From SW132 sp038150125 (lineage in GTDB: Bacteria; Bacteroidota; Rhodothermia; Balneolales; Balneolaceae), in NCBI RefSeq assembly GCF_038150125.1, contig NZ_JBBVMF010000008.1, forward strand, positions 190,029 to 254,028: a DNA stretch of 64,000 nucleotides, written 5' to 3'. Shown here in pieces: positions 1 to 8,780 of the stretch. The position numbers and the translations under genes were made by a program. The notes under the pieces were generated by a model. It was not told the DNA's origin and ran no database searches. It worked only from the letters and a program-made list of their open reading frames with translations. Within the stretch, counting starts at the first letter, position 1. Every line of letters starts with the position of its first letter.

Positions 1-1
1 T

Positions 2-373
2 GTATTTGAAAATCCGGATGATCTGCGTATAGATTTATTCAGATCAATTGCAGCGGTTAATGCTGAACTGGATTATCCCAATCCCATAAAGTCCCTCTTT
101 AATCGTATTCCGTACGCTGCAGATTTTATCACTTTGCGGTCCTACCTATTTTTTGACGCCGGGTCAACACTCGGATCGAGTGATTCTTCTGATTCGATAA
201 TTGCCGATGGGGGAGCCGGTTTCGCACTGTCTTTGAATATTCCCGATTATCTTGGAAAGCCCCGCGGGTTTGTGATTCGCTACGATATTCCATTCTGGGT
301 GTCTAATCCTGACTCGGGTGACCCGTTTGAGTTTAGAAGTCTGGTTGGTTTTGGTGCTGTCTTATCATTTTAA
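2..373 (+). CDS. C-terminal end of an outer-membrane beta-barrel-like protein (5' truncated by window edge)
   Basis: The frame is open from the first bases of the window to the stop at 371-373, giving about 123 residues of a longer protein. The segment alternates hydrophobic and polar residues, has FFDAGST and FVIRYDIPFW strands, and ends in aromatic Phe (GFGAVLSF), the usual C-terminal insertion signal of outer-membrane barrels. This resembles the end of BamA/Omp85-like surface-antigen barrels or of barrel domains attached to other secreted proteins, but the N-terminal part is outside the window, so the family is not assignable. It lies 11 bp upstream of the next lipoprotein gene and probably shares its transcript. 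An internal TTG at 134 is in frame but is not the likely start because the reading frame continues upstream with the same character. Confidence 0.6.
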   Translation, partial: VFENPDDLRIDLFRSIAAVNAELDYPNPIKSLFNRIPYAADFITLRSYLFFDAGSTLGSSDSSDSIIADGGAGFALSLNIPDYLGKPRGFVIRYDIPFWVSNPDSGDPFEFRSLVGFGAVLSF

Positions 374-384
374 ATATCAGATCG

Positions 385-2139
385 ATGGTTACTGTCCGAA
401 TTGTTTTATTGGGCATTTTATTATTTGTAGCGGCAGGCTGTACCACAAGTAAATGGACGGTTATAGATGAGGATGCAGTAAATAGCAGTGAACAGCCGGA
501 CGTTGTACAATCATCAACTCAGCTCATTCTCGATCAAAAACCTACAGTTGAAAATCCCGTCTTACGGCTGGCTCCATATAATATTGTACAGCGTGAATAT
601 GCTGAGCGGGTACAGGTTCAGCGAATGGTTCAGGAGTATAAGCCTAAATGGGGATTTGCACTGCTTGCGTTAACAGGCTCTGCCCTTTCGTTTATGGCGG
701 CAAATTCTAATTATCTCATACCTTCGGCAACCACCACGCAGCGAATAACTCTCAACGCTACGGGGGCAATGCTGGCTCTGCTTGCTACAACAAATCTGCA
801 GGAGAAGGGGCCTCCCATCATGACGGATGAGATCCGATATCTTAGGCAGACAGGATTTGCTGTGCGGATAGATACATTGGCAGTGAAATCATCTGGCGAT
901 GAAACAGCCTCCATCAAAATAAATAACGACGGCACTATTCTCCTGAATGAGCCATCTATTTCGGTTGAGAATGGATTTATAGAAATTAATCTGGGCGCAC
1001 TATCATCTGAAGTCTCCGGGCAGATTACTGGAGATTCAGAGTTTGTTATTAATGCGAATTACAATGGGGCAGAGAATATATACACCTTACCGGTGACAGA
1101 TTTTTTGGAGCCTTATTTTGTAGTTCAGGAACCCACCGGGCAGGTCAGAAGCGGTAGTTCGATTACAAGAGATAATGTGATTGCCGAAGTTGGCGAGGAT
1201 AGTGCACTTCCGGTCGTTGACAGTACAACGGATCAGTGGGTTGAAATCCGTTATGGGAATATAAATGCCTTTATGCGGCGAAATGCCGGCAGGCTTGAAT
1301 GGCGGTCGACGGCGGCGGATGGGCCTGCGCTGCTTGTTGAGCTTGCGGACATTCCGTTTGGCGAGATTGATGTAGAGACTTCAGTGCCGGTAATCAAATC
1401 CCGAAACAGCGCAGACAGAGCTTATGTCTTAAGTGGCAATAACGAAAATCAGGCCGGCTCCAACCAGTTTAGTGAACGTGATGAACAGCTTTTCCGCTAC
1501 TACATGAGCAGGGCACTCCGGCTGGAAGAGGGACAGATGACGACTATTGAAGATGCAGATTTAACCACGTGGGTAAGTGATCTTCAGTCATGTGAAGAGA
1601 TGGGTGGCGGATCACTGCACATTTATTTGACGGGATTTGCAAGGTCTGCCGAGGCGGAGTCCGGGCCCCAGAATTTGGAACTATTCCATGTTAACAAGGC
1701 CGGCGACGTTAGCAGCCTGGCGCTCATGGATCTATTTGACCAATTGTCTGCCTGTACGGCTGAAAGGATGTTTGTATATGTAGATCTCGAATATGTTGAT
1801 GAGGTAGAGGATGGACAAATTATATCGTTTATGAATGCAAATGGCGGAAAACAACAGCGACTAGCAAACCGTCTGCTCAGAAATTTTCCGAATGCGTTTG
1901 TTCTTTTCGGAAATCGTATCGGTCAGAGTTCCTCCGTTTATAGTGGTTCTCCGGAGGATGATAAGCGGCATCATATCTTTCCCTATTTTTGGGCTGAAGC
2001 CATTCAGAAGCGAAAAACGAAGATGTTTGAGCTGGTTCGGCATCTCGAAAACAATGTTGATTACACATCCAGGCGCCTGCACGATCAGCCCCAGGAAGTT
2101 CGTGGATATGGAAATATAATGTTGGATATGGCGGAATGA
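385..2139 (+). CDS. Lipoprotein with SH3-like domain and degenerate caspase-like (C14-fold) domain
   Basis: 584 residues. The N-terminus is a lipoprotein signal peptide with lipobox VAAGC (Cys19). A hydrophobic stretch lies near residues 90-135. Residues about 252-306 look like a bacterial SH3 domain (variable loop, then WVEIRYG and a closing RLEW). From about residue 325 the pattern follows caspase-like peptidases: a VD-type strand, a region matching the allosteric helix, a strand SLHIYLTG at about 409, a strand MFVYVDLEY at about 462, and a helical C-terminus ending near RLHDQPQEVRGYG. In active C14 proteins the first strand ends in the catalytic His (GHG) and the second in DxC; here these read GFA and DLE, so both catalytic residues appear lost. 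The domain assignment is my inference from the pattern; loss of His/Cys is read directly. The stop overlaps the next start by 4 bp (ATGA), so translation is probably coupled. Confidence 0.6.
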   Translation: MVTVRIVLLGILLFVAAGCTTSKWTVIDEDAVNSSEQPDVVQSSTQLILDQKPTVENPVLRLAPYNIVQREYAERVQVQRMVQEYKPKWGFALLALTGSALSFMAANSNYLIPSATTTQRITLNATGAMLALLATTNLQEKGPPIMTDEIRYLRQTGFAVRIDTLAVKSSGDETASIKINNDGTILLNEPSISVENGFIEINLGALSSEVSGQITGDSEFVINANYNGAENIYTLPVTDFLEPYFVVQEPTGQVRSGSSITRDNVIAEVGEDSALPVVDSTTDQWVEIRYGNINAFMRRNAGRLEWRSTAADGPALLVELADIPFGEIDVETSVPVIKSRNSADRAYVLSGNNENQAGSNQFSERDEQLFRYYMSRALRLEEGQMTTIEDADLTTWVSDLQSCEEMGGGSLHIYLTGFARSAEAESGPQNLELFHVNKAGDVSSLALMDLFDQLSACTAERMFVYVDLEYVDEVEDGQIISFMNANGGKQQRLANRLLRNFPNAFVLFGNRIGQSSSVYSGSPEDDKRHHIFPYFWAEAIQKRKTKMFELVRHLENNVDYTSRRLHDQPQEVRGYGNIMLDMAE

Positions 2140-2999
2140 TGACTGGGTGGATCTTTATCTTATTAAGTTCCTTCTGCTCTGTATTAATAGCCCACTTATT
2201 AAAGTTTACCGAATTTAAAAAACTGAGTACAACCAAGGTTCTTACCGTAAACTATGTGGTTGCCTCGCTTGTAGCTTTTCTTACACCCTTAGGTGGCACT
2301 GAGTTAGATTTTCAGCTGCAAACTGCCTGGCCGGCGCTTGTTCTTGCGATATTTGTCGGATTTATATTCATTGCCAATTTTTTTATCTATAGTAAATCCG
2401 TGAGTAAGAACGGTGTCGGCATCAGCGTGGCAGCCATGCGTATGTCACTACTAATTCCCGTTCTTCTGTCAACAATTTGGTATTTGGAGCTGATGAGCAC
2501 CAGGCAATGGATCGGTTTTATAACCGTGATTGTGGCATTATTTTTACTTCTGCCGAATAAACGGCGCATGCTTCGCGAACCGAAAAGCGCGGCGTGGCTG
2601 CTTGTTTTATTGTTTTTGGGAACCGGTTTAGGGGATGGATCCCTGAAGATTTTCGAAGCGGATTTTAGCTCTTACCTTACAAAAGAACAATTTATGGGAA
2701 CAGTATTTTTGAGTGCCACGCTCGTTGGATTTCTTGTAGTATTGATAAAAGGTAATCTCTCGTTTTCAAAACAGGAACTGGGGATGGGAATTCTTGTTGG
2801 TATACCAAACTTATACTCCGCGATTTTCCTTATAGAAGCGCTGGAAGTCATGAATGGAGCTATTGTTTATAGTATTGTAAATACATTAACCGTTCTGGGC
2901 GCTACAGTCTTAGGAATGATCCGCTGGGGAGACATTGTCACACCCGTGCAGTGGACAGGAATCGCTGCTACTTTACTTTCAATCTTACTTTTGATGTAA
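2136..2999 (+). CDS. EamA/DMT-family membrane transporter
   Basis: 287 residues, almost entirely hydrophobic with about ten predicted membrane helices in two halves, the architecture of drug/metabolite transporters (two EamA repeats of five helices). The second half begins near KSAAWLLVLLFLGTGLGDG and ends with the typical WTGIAATLLSILLLM helix. The substrate cannot be told from sequence. It starts within the stop of the preceding lipoprotein (ATGA) and its own stop overlaps the start of pta (TAATG), placing it inside a coupled operon. Confidence 0.8.
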   Translation: MMTGWIFILLSSFCSVLIAHLLKFTEFKKLSTTKVLTVNYVVASLVAFLTPLGGTELDFQLQTAWPALVLAIFVGFIFIANFFIYSKSVSKNGVGISVAAMRMSLLIPVLLSTIWYLELMSTRQWIGFITVIVALFLLLPNKRRMLREPKSAAWLLVLLFLGTGLGDGSLKIFEADFSSYLTKEQFMGTVFLSATLVGFLVVLIKGNLSFSKQELGMGILVGIPNLYSAIFLIEALEVMNGAIVYSIVNTLTVLGATVLGMIRWGDIVTPVQWTGIAATLLSILLLM

Positions 3000-3991
3000 T
3001 GAAAAAATCTATACTTCAGACAATTTTAAAACGAAGCATTGATCTCCGCCGAAAAATCGTTTTTCCGGAGGCAGGAAGGGATCCACGCGTTTTGCACGCG
3101 GTGATGGATCTGTACAAGGCAAATGTCGTGCAGCCGGTTCTGGTCAGTCTTGATCAAAACATTGAAAAACTGGCAGATACCGAAGACATCGATCTCCCTG
3201 AGTCTATTCCTGTTATTCATACGGAGGATGAGGACGAACAGAAAAGGCGGATCTCATTTTTCGAAGAGAAACTCAGTCATAAGAATCCCTCGCAGCAAGA
3301 GATTTTACGGCTCGCGAAAGATCCTTTAATGACGGCAGGCTGGCTTGTTGCTACGGGTAAAGCAGAGGGGGCTGTTGCCGGATCAATCGCATCCACGGCG
3401 GATGTAATTCGTGCATCTTTGCGTACTATTGGAACGGCTGAAGGAGCTAAATTGGTATCAAGCACATTTTTGATGGAGTTCAGGAATGATGATGTGGTTA
3501 CCTATGCAGATTGTGGCGTGGTTCCATATCCGGATGCCGAACAACTGGCAGATATAGCAGTAACATCCGGTCAGACACACAAAATTCTAACCGGTGAAGA
3601 TCCAAAAATTGCATTCCTTTCATTTTCAACAAAGGGAAGTGCATCGCACGAACGAGTGGAACTGGTTAAAAATGCCCTTCAGATTGCTCAAGACAGGAAA
3701 AAAGATTGGCAAATGGATGGTGAGCTTCAGTTCGACTCAGCGTTTGTACCGGAAGTAGGTAAGAGAAAAGCACCTGATTCAAAGGTAGCCGGCAATGCGA
3801 ATGTCTACATATTTCCAAATCTTGATGCAGGAAATATTGCATACAAAATTACCGAGCGGGTTGGCGGAGCCACAGCAATCGGCCCCATCCTTCAGGGCCT
3901 CGCCAAACCATATATGGATCTCTCCAGGGGATGTTCTCAGGACGATATCTTTTATGCCGCCGCAATTTGCAGCGTGTTATCAAATGCCTAA
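2999..3991 (+). CDS. pta: Phosphate acetyltransferase
   Basis: 330 residues, the usual length of the single-domain PTA_PTB family. It interconverts acetyl-CoA plus phosphate and acetyl phosphate plus CoA. Family blocks visible: KIVFPEAGRDPRV at the N-terminus, GAVAGSIASTADVIRASL, the SFSTKGSA segment, the DSAFVPEVGKRKAPDS segment, and a C-terminal YKITERVGGATAIGPILQGL followed by DLSRGCS, all characteristic of Pta. The frame is open further upstream to an ATG at 2951, but the ATG at 2999 overlapping the upstream stop gives the expected N-terminus MKKSILQTILKR. No acetate kinase gene is in the window. The paired Ack step must be encoded elsewhere or is absent. Confidence 0.9.
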   Translation: MKKSILQTILKRSIDLRRKIVFPEAGRDPRVLHAVMDLYKANVVQPVLVSLDQNIEKLADTEDIDLPESIPVIHTEDEDEQKRRISFFEEKLSHKNPSQQEILRLAKDPLMTAGWLVATGKAEGAVAGSIASTADVIRASLRTIGTAEGAKLVSSTFLMEFRNDDVVTYADCGVVPYPDAEQLADIAVTSGQTHKILTGEDPKIAFLSFSTKGSASHERVELVKNALQIAQDRKKDWQMDGELQFDSAFVPEVGKRKAPDSKVAGNANVYIFPNLDAGNIAYKITERVGGATAIGPILQGLAKPYMDLSRGCSQDDIFYAAAICSVLSNA

Positions 3992-4022
3992 AAATAGTTA
4001 TTAATCACTAAAGTCGTCAGCT

Positions 4023-5042
4023 ATGTCCATTCAGGAACGGAAAAAGGATCATGTAGACCTATGCGTGTATGATGATGTTGGCTATGAAATGCCAACCGGG
4101 TTTGATAGATATTATTTTCGGCATAATGCAATGCCTGAGATAAACATAGATGATGTGTCCGTGGAAGGGACGCTGCTGGGCCGTTCATTTTCGTTCCCGC
4201 TGATGATTTCATCCATGACGGGCGGATATTCCGATGCCGGCCGGATTAATGCACAAATAGCACGGTTTTGTGAATCTGAAAATTTGCCGTTTGGTGTGGG
4301 AAGCCAACGTGCACTGCTCGATCATCCGGAAGAGTTGGAAAGCTTTTCGGTAGTGCGTGATGAAGCCCCGACGGCATTTATAGCGGCAAACATCGGTGGT
4401 GCCCAAATTGCCGGTGGACTACCGGAAGAGAAGTTGTTGGTGTTGATTGACTCTATCAAAGCAGATGCAATAATCGTCCACCTGAATCCTCTGCAGGAAC
4501 TTGTTCAACCCGAAGGAGACCGGAAGTTTGCCGGTATTGAAAATGGAATAGCCAGGCTTGTGACCCAGTCACCAGTACCGGTTATTGTGAAAGAGACAGG
4601 TGCTGGCATTTCCGGGGATGTTGCCCGACGGCTTCTTGCTATCGGTGTTTCTGTAATTGATGTAGCCGGGGCCGGGGGTACCAGCTGGTCAAAAGTAGAG
4701 AATAAGCGCAAAGAGGATTCCGGATCAACAGACCTTTTTAATGAGTGGGGTATTCCAACACTCACCTGCGTAAAAGAAGCGGCTGACCTCCACGGCGAGT
4801 TTCGGTTTGAACTGATTGCCTCCGGTGGCATCAGGGGCGCATCAGACATCGTAAAAGCGCACTGTTTTGGCGCAGATTTTACTGCATCGGCCCGGCCGGT
4901 TATTCAGGCACTGATAAAAGGCGGGGAAGAGGAATTACAGCGGCTCGTCGACCGCTGGAAGGAGCAAACAGCTATTATTCTCACCCTTTTAGGTCGGCGA
5001 TCTCTTTTGGAGTGTTCAACCAAAGATGTTGGAAATAAGTAG
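4023..5042 (+). CDS. fni: Type 2 isopentenyl-diphosphate delta-isomerase (FMN/NAD(P)H dependent)
   Basis: 339 residues. It isomerises IPP to DMAPP using reduced FMN in the cytoplasm. Signature elements seen: RKKDH near the N-terminus, MISSMTGG, a glycine-rich PFGVGSQRALL segment, HLNPLQELVQPEGDR (substrate/Mg-binding region), VKETGAGIS, and GAGGTSWSKVE, then the C-terminal phosphate-binding ASGGIRGASD. These identify Idi-2 (Fni) rather than the unrelated type 1 enzyme. It lies 31 bp after pta and 89 bp before a polyprenyl synthase, so consecutive isoprenoid steps are adjacent: DMAPP supply followed by chain elongation. Confidence 0.93.
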   Translation: MSIQERKKDHVDLCVYDDVGYEMPTGFDRYYFRHNAMPEINIDDVSVEGTLLGRSFSFPLMISSMTGGYSDAGRINAQIARFCESENLPFGVGSQRALLDHPEELESFSVVRDEAPTAFIAANIGGAQIAGGLPEEKLLVLIDSIKADAIIVHLNPLQELVQPEGDRKFAGIENGIARLVTQSPVPVIVKETGAGISGDVARRLLAIGVSVIDVAGAGGTSWSKVENKRKEDSGSTDLFNEWGIPTLTCVKEAADLHGEFRFELIASGGIRGASDIVKAHCFGADFTASARPVIQALIKGGEEELQRLVDRWKEQTAIILTLLGRRSLLECSTKDVGNK

Positions 5043-5131
5043 ATCGATCAGGCATCAAATTTTGTATATTAGGTTCGTTTTTAGCTCAGACCCATGACCG
5101 GCACTTTTTCTGAATCACATTTTATAATTCG

Positions 5132-6103
5132 TTGAAATTCATCACCCCCTACGTCACAAGCATTGAAAACGCACTTGGCTCACTAGACTTGCCCGAATCC
5201 CCCCGGACTCTATACGATCCCCAGCGGTATATGCTTGGAAATGGAGGAAAAAGAATCCGTCCCGTCCTTACCCTGATGGCTTGTGGAATGTGTGGAGAAA
5301 AGCGGCGAAAAGCGATGCCGGCGGCACTGGCTGTAGAACTGCTACATAATTTTACTCTCATGCATGATGATATTATGGATCAGGCAGAGAGCCGACGGGG
5401 AAAACCGGCGGTCCACATAAAATGGGATGAATCTGTTGCCATTCTTTCCGGAGATAGCATGCACACCCGGGCACTTTTATTGCTGAATAAACTCGATACA
5501 TCAGTTGATTACAGGCAGATAAATACGATCTTTTTAAAAGGGATCAATAAAGTATGTGAAGGCCAGGCTCTCGACATGGAGTTTGAAACACGGGAGGATG
5601 TTTCCCTGCAGGAGTACATGACAATGATCGGCGGTAAAACCGGTGCACTTCTTGAAGCATCACTCCAAATGGGAGGTGTCATTGCAGGGTGTAATAGCAC
5701 TCAGCTACATGCTCTCCAACAAATTGGCAAAAATATCGGGCATGCATTTCAAATACAGGATGACTGGCTTGATGTTGTTGCCGATCCCGACAAGTTTGGG
5801 AAACGGGTAGCAGGTGACATCTATGAGTGTAAGAAAACATATCTGATGATTCTGGCACTTGAACGCTGCAATAAAGATCAGAAAAAATGGTTAAAAGAGT
5901 GCCTGAGAAGTAAACCGCTTCAGGATGAAGATGTTCAGTCTGTCATTTCCCTTTACAGGGAACTCGATGTGATTGAGGATGCACGAACAAAAATGGCGGA
6001 GTTGTATGACACAGCTGAACAATCCTTAGAAATATTTGGTGAATCAGAAGATAAGCGTGATCTTACTCAACTTATCAAAACTTTAAAGAAACGGGACCAC
6101 TAA
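5132..6103 (+). CDS. Trans-polyprenyl diphosphate synthase (FPP/GGPP-type)
   Basis: 323 residues. It condenses IPP onto an allylic diphosphate. Visible motifs: GGKRIRPVL (substrate lysine/arginine), the first aspartate-rich motif DDIMD at residues 79-83, GDSMHTRA, KTGALLEASLQMG, and the second motif DDWLD in QIQDDWLD, followed by the GKRVAGDI segment. The start is TTG at 5132: no in-frame ATG lies upstream, and the family normally begins about here. Chain length of the product cannot be fixed from what I can see, and FPP, GGPP or longer are all possible. It follows fni and precedes bamD by 5 bp. Confidence 0.88.
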   Translation: MKFITPYVTSIENALGSLDLPESPRTLYDPQRYMLGNGGKRIRPVLTLMACGMCGEKRRKAMPAALAVELLHNFTLMHDDIMDQAESRRGKPAVHIKWDESVAILSGDSMHTRALLLLNKLDTSVDYRQINTIFLKGINKVCEGQALDMEFETREDVSLQEYMTMIGGKTGALLEASLQMGGVIAGCNSTQLHALQQIGKNIGHAFQIQDDWLDVVADPDKFGKRVAGDIYECKKTYLMILALERCNKDQKKWLKECLRSKPLQDEDVQSVISLYRELDVIEDARTKMAELYDTAEQSLEIFGESEDKRDLTQLIKTLKKRDH

Positions 6104-6108
6104 AATCA

Positions 6109-6936
6109 ATGCGTAAAGTTTTACTTTTTACATTAGCTGCTTTTGCTCTTATTTCATGCCGAAGCCAGGATCTCATCCGGCCCGGCGATACTCTTGAAGT
6201 TGCGTTTAACAAAGCAAAAGCTCAATATGATGCGGAAGAGTGGTCATCTGCCGCAAGTGCTTTTGAAACGGTTGTATCAATAGGCCGTGGTACTGATCTT
6301 GGACAGGAAGCCCAGTTTTTGTTGGCCGAAAGCTACTATAATAACAAGCGATATTTACTTGCTGCATCCGAATACGACAGATACGCTACGTTTTATCCCA
6401 GGTCAGAACGCCGGGAATTGGTCGACTTTAAAGCGGCAGTGTGCTATTACAAGCTAAGTCCGCGCTACCGGCTGGATCAAAGCTACACCCGGCAGGCACT
6501 TGAACGTTTTCGACTTTTTAACTCAAGGTATCCCAATTCAGAACGCGTTGCTGAGGCATCCGAATACATAACCGAACTCAGAAACAAACTTGCACGCAAA
6601 CAGTATGAAGCCGCTGAGTTTTATAAACGTACAAGCCGTTTTAATGCTGCTATAGTTTATTATGATCTCGTACTTGATAACTATCCTGAATCGAGATGGG
6701 CAGAAGAGGCACTTGTTGATAAAATTGAGGCGTATATCTTGTATGCCGATAACAGTATTCCTGCAAGTCAGCTGGGGCGATACGAGTCAGCAGTCTCAAG
6801 CTACGAAACATACCTTCAGCTATTTCCCAGTGGAGATAACCGAAGCAGGGCAGAAGATCTTTATGACCGTGCCCGCAATGAGATAGAAGACATTACGAAC
6901 GGCCGTGACCAGGAACCTGTAGCTGAAAACGAGTGA
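6109..6936 (+). CDS. bamD: BamD-like outer membrane assembly lipoprotein
   Basis: 275 residues with a lipoprotein signal (LISC, Cys near residue 17) followed by tetratricopeptide-like repeats: AKAQYDAEEWSSAASAFE, LLAESYYNNKRYLLAASEYD, and a later AAIVYYDLVLDNYPES. This is the layout of BamD/YfiO, the essential periplasmic lipoprotein that helps BamA insert barrel proteins into the outer membrane. A generic outer-membrane TPR lipoprotein is the alternative, but the five-repeat length and the FYPRSERR and YPNSER turns fit BamD. Its stop overlaps the nadD GTG start by 4 bp. Confidence 0.85.
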   Translation: MRKVLLFTLAAFALISCRSQDLIRPGDTLEVAFNKAKAQYDAEEWSSAASAFETVVSIGRGTDLGQEAQFLLAESYYNNKRYLLAASEYDRYATFYPRSERRELVDFKAAVCYYKLSPRYRLDQSYTRQALERFRLFNSRYPNSERVAEASEYITELRNKLARKQYEAAEFYKRTSRFNAAIVYYDLVLDNYPESRWAEEALVDKIEAYILYADNSIPASQLGRYESAVSSYETYLQLFPSGDNRSRAEDLYDRARNEIEDITNGRDQEPVAENE

Positions 6937-7532
6937 GTCCGGCAGGACCAAGAACGGGCTTATTTGGAGGGGCATTTGATCCTGTTCATCACGGACACGT
7001 TAAAATTGCCAAATCCTTTTTAGATAGTAACCTCATTGATCGGTTGCTCGTGGTTCCAACGCCAGAATCGCCTCATAAAGATACGTCGGGGCAAACTCCT
7101 TTTGCACATCGCTTCAGGATGCTACAGCTTGCTTTCCGGGATATTGATCAGGTTGCTGTATCCGACATCGAAACCCATCTTTCCAAACCATCTTATACGC
7201 TGAAAACCATCAGGTATCTGCAGGACGAAAATCCAGGTAACAAATACTTTCTTTGCATAGGCGAAGACAGCCTTGCATCATTTCATAAATGGTGGGAGTA
7301 TGAAGAGATTCTCGACAGGGTTCCTCTGATTGTGGCCGCCCGCCCTGGCGCAGATAGTTCGCAGCAGTCTCAATCAATCCTCGACCGGGCTATTTTTGTT
7401 GATCACTCTGAGGTTGAGATCTCCTCTACAGAAATACGAAACAGAGCGTGGTCTGGCGACAATCAATTGACTGATTCTGTTCCAGAACCTGTAGCTGATT
7501 ACATTCATAAAAAAAACCTGTACTCCGCCTGA
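6933..7532 (+). CDS. nadD: Nicotinate-nucleotide adenylyltransferase
   Basis: 199 residues, GTG start overlapping the bamD stop. It transfers AMP from ATP to nicotinate mononucleotide in NAD synthesis. Nucleotidyltransferase motifs are present: GLFGGAFDPVHHGH (HxGH), PHK, the CIGEDSL segment corresponding to GxD in the family, and the C-terminal ISSTEIRNR. Length is typical of NadD. The bamD-nadD coupling is common in this group and probably reflects cotranscription rather than shared function. Confidence 0.9.
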   Translation: MSPAGPRTGLFGGAFDPVHHGHVKIAKSFLDSNLIDRLLVVPTPESPHKDTSGQTPFAHRFRMLQLAFRDIDQVAVSDIETHLSKPSYTLKTIRYLQDENPGNKYFLCIGEDSLASFHKWWEYEEILDRVPLIVAARPGADSSQQSQSILDRAIFVDHSEVEISSTEIRNRAWSGDNQLTDSVPEPVADYIHKKNLYSA

Positions 7533-7559
7533 CTTCCCATCCAACTGCCTGATGACATC

Positions 7560-8558
7560 ATGAAACGATCAGATTTTCTAAAAACACTTGGGTCGGCATC
7601 ACTTCCGCTGGCACTGCCTTTGGCAATAAAACATGCCGGGAAACAGAATCTGAACCGTCCGAAAAAAATGATGCCGGGGGATGTCATGGGGCTGGTTGCT
7701 CCGGCCGGAATAATTTATGATGAAGCTGAGTTTGAGAGAATGCAGAGAGAGCTGGCAGAGCTTGGATTACGATCAGTTTTTGGCGATCACGTTAGGAACA
7801 GGCACGGATACCTTGCTGGTACGGATCAGCAAAGAGCCGCTGACCTGAATGCGATGTTTGAGGACCCTGATATTGATGGAATTATGGCCGTTCGAGGCGG
7901 CTGGGGGTGCGCTCGAATTCTTCCTCACCTTAATTTCGAGACAATAGCCGATAACCCCAAAGTCTACTGTGGATTTAGTGATAACACGACCTTGCATCAC
8001 GCCTTGATGGCATACAGCAATCTGCAAACATTTCATGGACCCAATGGAAATTCCGATTGGACCGACCTAACAAAGCAGAGTTTTGAATCGGTTGTGATGA
8101 AGGGCGAATTATCAACGTATCAGTCAGATAGCATGGTTAGCATCCTGATGCCGGGTAAAGCCACGGGGCGGCTTATTGGCGGAAACCTGAGCATTCTCAC
8201 AACAACACTCGGTACGCCCTATCAAGCTAATTTTGACGATGCCATTCTGTTTGTTGAAGACATCGGGGAGGACACCTACAAGATTGACCGAATGATGTCT
8301 CACCTCGAGCAGGCCGGGATTTTAGACGTGATCTCCGGATTTGTATTTGGAAAATGTACGGATTGTTCGGCTGGGTCGCCGCCTACATTTTCTCTGCTGG
8401 AAGTTCTAAAACACTACCTGGACCGGTATCAGATTCCCTCAATTTATAATACAGATATCGGCCACGAACAGGATAATTTCACAATTCCGATGGGTGGGCT
8501 TGCCGAGCTTGATGCTGACAACGGCGTGATTACTTTGCTCGAACCGGCTGTTCAATAG
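7560..8558 (+). CDS. LD-carboxypeptidase (peptidase family S66)
   Basis: 332 residues. These enzymes trim the terminal D-Ala from murein tetrapeptides during peptidoglycan recycling. The S66 pattern is clear: GLVAPAG, RGGWGCARILPHLN, the nucleophile elbow GFSDNT (Ser), FHGPNGNSDW, GGNLSIL, FVEDIGEDTYKIDRM (catalytic Glu region), and a late GHEQDNFTIPMGG (catalytic His). All three catalytic positions are present. The first 25 residues (MKRSDFLKTLGSASLPLALPL) look like a signal peptide, possibly Tat-like without a full twin arginine, suggesting export, whereas many LdcA proteins are cytoplasmic. It is the last gene of the + strand run and is followed by a MITE-like repeat. Confidence 0.85.
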   Translation: MKRSDFLKTLGSASLPLALPLAIKHAGKQNLNRPKKMMPGDVMGLVAPAGIIYDEAEFERMQRELAELGLRSVFGDHVRNRHGYLAGTDQQRAADLNAMFEDPDIDGIMAVRGGWGCARILPHLNFETIADNPKVYCGFSDNTTLHHALMAYSNLQTFHGPNGNSDWTDLTKQSFESVVMKGELSTYQSDSMVSILMPGKATGRLIGGNLSILTTTLGTPYQANFDDAILFVEDIGEDTYKIDRMMSHLEQAGILDVISGFVFGKCTDCSAGSPPTFSLLEVLKHYLDRYQIPSIYNTDIGHEQDNFTIPMGGLAELDADNGVITLLEPAVQ

Positions 8559-8564
8559 CTATAA

Positions 8565-8773
8565 ACCGGAGATCGAGAAATAATATTCTTCTTGGATGTT
8601 AAAAAGTCCCCTTCTTCTCAAGGAGGAGATTTAGGGATGATTATGCCGTGGCATACCGAAGGGAAAAAAGTTTTTGAGTTAAATTTGAGGCAAAAAACCC
8701 GGTCTACCATCACCAGCCCCTCCTTACACAGGATGGGAGTGAATTATGCGCTGCTTTATAATCGAATTCAGGT
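8565..8773 (+). repeat. MITE-like inverted-repeat element, copy 1
   Basis: About 209 bp between two convergent genes. The right end TAATCGAATTCAGGT at 8759-8773 differs by one base from the 15-bp terminal repeat of copy 2, and the left end near 8565 is a decayed version of it. The body shares long stretches with the reverse complement of 16614-16806: the AAAAAGTCCCC block, CAAGGAG followed by GATTTAGGG, GTTTTTGAG, and CCCCTCCTTACACA. No transposase is encoded, so this is a non-autonomous element. The short open frame across it (8592-8831) is not a gene. Confidence 0.7.
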
Positions 8774-8780
8774 CAAAAGA

